Shown one piece after another: positions 5,271 to 6,243 of a DNA stretch of 6,243 nt. This stretch comes from Anaerolineae bacterium. GTDB taxonomy: Bacteria; Chloroflexota; Anaerolineae; Anaerolineales; Villigracilaceae. Position 1 is the stretch's first letter, and every line of letters starts with the position of its first letter. Below the pieces are notes generated by a model. It made no database searches. It worked only from the letters and a program-made list of their open reading frames with translations, and was not told the DNA's origin. A program made the position numbers and the translations under genes. The stretch spans positions 1 to 6,243 of the forward strand of contig PMLN01000113.1 in the NCBI GenBank assembly GCA_003158885.1. Direction: 5' to 3'.

Positions 5271-5387
5271 GGTATTTTCCCATAAAATATTTTGTGCCCT
5301 GAATAATCAATAAAGGGACGGAAATGAATTTTAGAATTTATTGTACGACTCACTCATCTTGCGATATTCAATGAAAGGTTCGTTGAT

Positions 5388-5942
5388 CTATTTAACCGCC
5401 AATTCGATCTGACAGGATTCCTCCAGCGTGGATGACCAGTGGAAGGCTTCATCGAGCGTCTGCCCGGTGGCGAAACTGCCGTGTCCACGCAGCATGATGA
5501 TCTTGTAGTTTTTCAAGGCGCTGGCAACCTTTTTTGCCATTTCAGGCGTCCCGGATGGGAATTCTTCTGTCACCACCGGGATTTTCTTTAACAGATAGGA
5601 AGCCTCATTATCAATCGGGACAAGTTCGTCCCGTGAAAGTGAAAAGGCAATTGCTGTTCGTGGATGGCAGTGGACAATCGCCAGGGCAGGCGTATTCATA
5701 TAAATGGTGCGATGCACCAACAATTCAGTCGAGGCCAGCGCCACACCACTGTCATTTTTATCGAGGCGGGTTTCAATCAAATCCAGCTGCTTGAGATTTC
5801 CAAGCATGGCACCGCGGCGCTTGATGATGACACGATCTCCAAATCGAATGCTCAAATTACCGCCGTGCGAAGAAACCATATGGGCCGTGTACAAATCGCG
5901 GCCAATATCACGAAACATTTCGTAAATTCTAGAGTCAATCAT
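5388..5942 (-). CDS. Class II aldolase (FucA-like), probably shortened at the C-terminus
   Basis: A 184-residue zinc-dependent aldolase/adducin-fold protein, likely cleaving a deoxyketose-1-phosphate such as fuculose- or rhamnulose-1-phosphate. Family motifs appear in order: SSHGGNLSIR (phosphate binding), RRGAMLG, the catalytic Glu in ASTELLVHR, the zinc-binding His pair in AIVHCHPRT, and the third zinc ligand in MLRGHGSFATG. All expected active-site residues are present. ATG 5942 has AGGA 8 nt upstream; an earlier in-frame TTG at 5960 is less likely. FucA is about 215 residues. Here a TAG (5390-5388) stops the frame, yet it continues beyond as INEPFIEYRKMSESYNKF to TAA (5333-5331). That looks like native sequence cut off by an amber codon (CAG to TAG). 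The missing tail may contribute to the active site of a neighbouring subunit, so activity is uncertain. It lies between the oxidoreductase and aldolase/dehydrogenase genes, all on one strand. Confidence 0.88.
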   Translation of the reverse strand: MIDSRIYEMFRDIGRDLYTAHMVSSHGGNLSIRFGDRVIIKRRGAMLGNLKQLDLIETRLDKNDSGVALASTELLVHRTIYMNTPALAIVHCHPRTAIAFSLSRDELVPIDNEASYLLKKIPVVTEEFPSGTPEMAKKVASALKNYKIIMLRGHGSFATGQTLDEAFHWSSTLEESCQIELAVK

Positions 5943-6023
5943 AAATAGTTTCCTTCTCAAGGCATTGCAGGAATGGCGTAAGTCGGTAAAACAATCTCCA
6001 TCAGGATCGGGGACTGGTTCGGG

Positions 6024-6243
6024 CTATTTGGCCGCAATGACTTGTTCACTTAGATTTGTCAATTCAAGTTCAGCCAGTTTCTTCGCAGTGGGCACACCAT
6101 TTTCATCCCAGCCGCGACCGCGATAATATTCCTTGAGCATTGGCTCCAATTGGACAACCCAACCCTGCGATGGACCCTCAGTGGGCGCTTCATTGAGAAG
6201 GCGCGGAGGAAGCGTATCATCTTTTCGTCCAAAGCCTTCACGC
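6024..6243 (-). CDS. Aldehyde:ferredoxin oxidoreductase, C-terminal part
   Basis: The last 72 residues of a gene entering from the right edge. REGFGRKDDTLPPRLLNEAP, then EGPSQGWVV, then YYRGRGWDENGVPTAKKL are the hallmark C-terminal sequence of tungsten-pterin aldehyde:ferredoxin oxidoreductases. These cytoplasmic enzymes oxidise aldehydes to acids with reduction of ferredoxin. The frame (stop TAG at 6026-6024) has no ATG in the window, as expected for a gene that starts outside it; an overlapping 60-codon frame with a start codon is only a shadow. It is followed after 81 bp by the class II aldolase. That suggests a shared transcript in which lactaldehyde from aldol cleavage is oxidised. The metal-, pterin- and FeS-binding residues lie outside the window, so catalytic competence cannot be judged. 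Confidence 0.9.
   Translation of the reverse strand, partial: REGFGRKDDTLPPRLLNEAPTEGPSQGWVVQLEPMLKEYYRGRGWDENGVPTAKKLAELELTNLSEQVIAAK

Noticed and set aside
6059..6241. 60-codon minus-strand frame with a start codon at the right edge
   Set aside because: A neighbouring frame gives the clear C-terminus of aldehyde:ferredoxin oxidoreductase; this one is a shadow.

Overview
The window most likely comes from a chromosome of a Chloroflexota bacterium, probably of the Anaerolineae type. This is inferred from a Pro/Thr-rich lipoprotein of the style common there, from a rhamnose-type bifunctional aldolase/dehydrogenase next to an aldehyde:ferredoxin oxidoreductase, and from a tuf gene preceded by tRNA genes. 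No single marker settles the phylum.

Left end (1-636, minus strand): a translation operon. A clear promoter (TTGACG-16-TATAAT) drives tRNA-Thr(TGT), tRNA-Tyr(GTA), tRNA-Thr(GGT) and the start of tuf (EF-Tu). This is the thrU-tyrU-glyT-thrT-tufB order of E. coli with the glycine tRNA missing. An imperfect hairpin built from 8-bp repeats lies between the first two tRNAs.

673-1752 (plus strand): a two-gene operon with a near-consensus promoter. A perfect GAAC-N4-GTTC palindrome, the form of a Gram-positive-type LexA (SOS) box, covers the predicted transcription start. It encodes a single-domain P-loop ATPase resembling the FtsK/EccC motor core, and an unrecognised 76-residue protein whose Shine-Dalgarno overlaps the first gene's stop. 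This is the best candidate for an undescribed system: a small, possibly damage-inducible ATPase module.

1849-2940 (minus strand): a lipoprotein of unknown function with a Pro/Thr-rich linker and an SH3b-like C-terminal region, apparently translated from a leaderless or nearly leaderless mRNA.

2986-4473: a disturbed, mobile-DNA region. It holds a minus-strand terminator, the 3' remnant of an unidentified gene, a 162-bp MITE-like structure (15-bp perfect inverted repeats, 8-bp direct repeats), a complete IS701/IS4-type insertion sequence with 13-bp perfect terminal repeats, and 163 bp without a recognisable gene.

4474-6243 (minus strand): a deoxy-sugar/aldehyde cluster in decay. In transcription order it holds the end of an aldehyde:ferredoxin oxidoreductase gene, a class II (FucA-like) aldolase that appears to have lost its last 18 codons to an amber codon, and a bifunctional rhamnulose-1-phosphate aldolase/dehydrogenase gene ruined by a frameshift, a nonsense codon and loss of its 3' part. 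The aldolases would cleave deoxyhexulose phosphates to lactaldehyde and DHAP, with lactaldehyde oxidised by the dehydrogenase or the oxidoreductase. The damage suggests the route is being lost.
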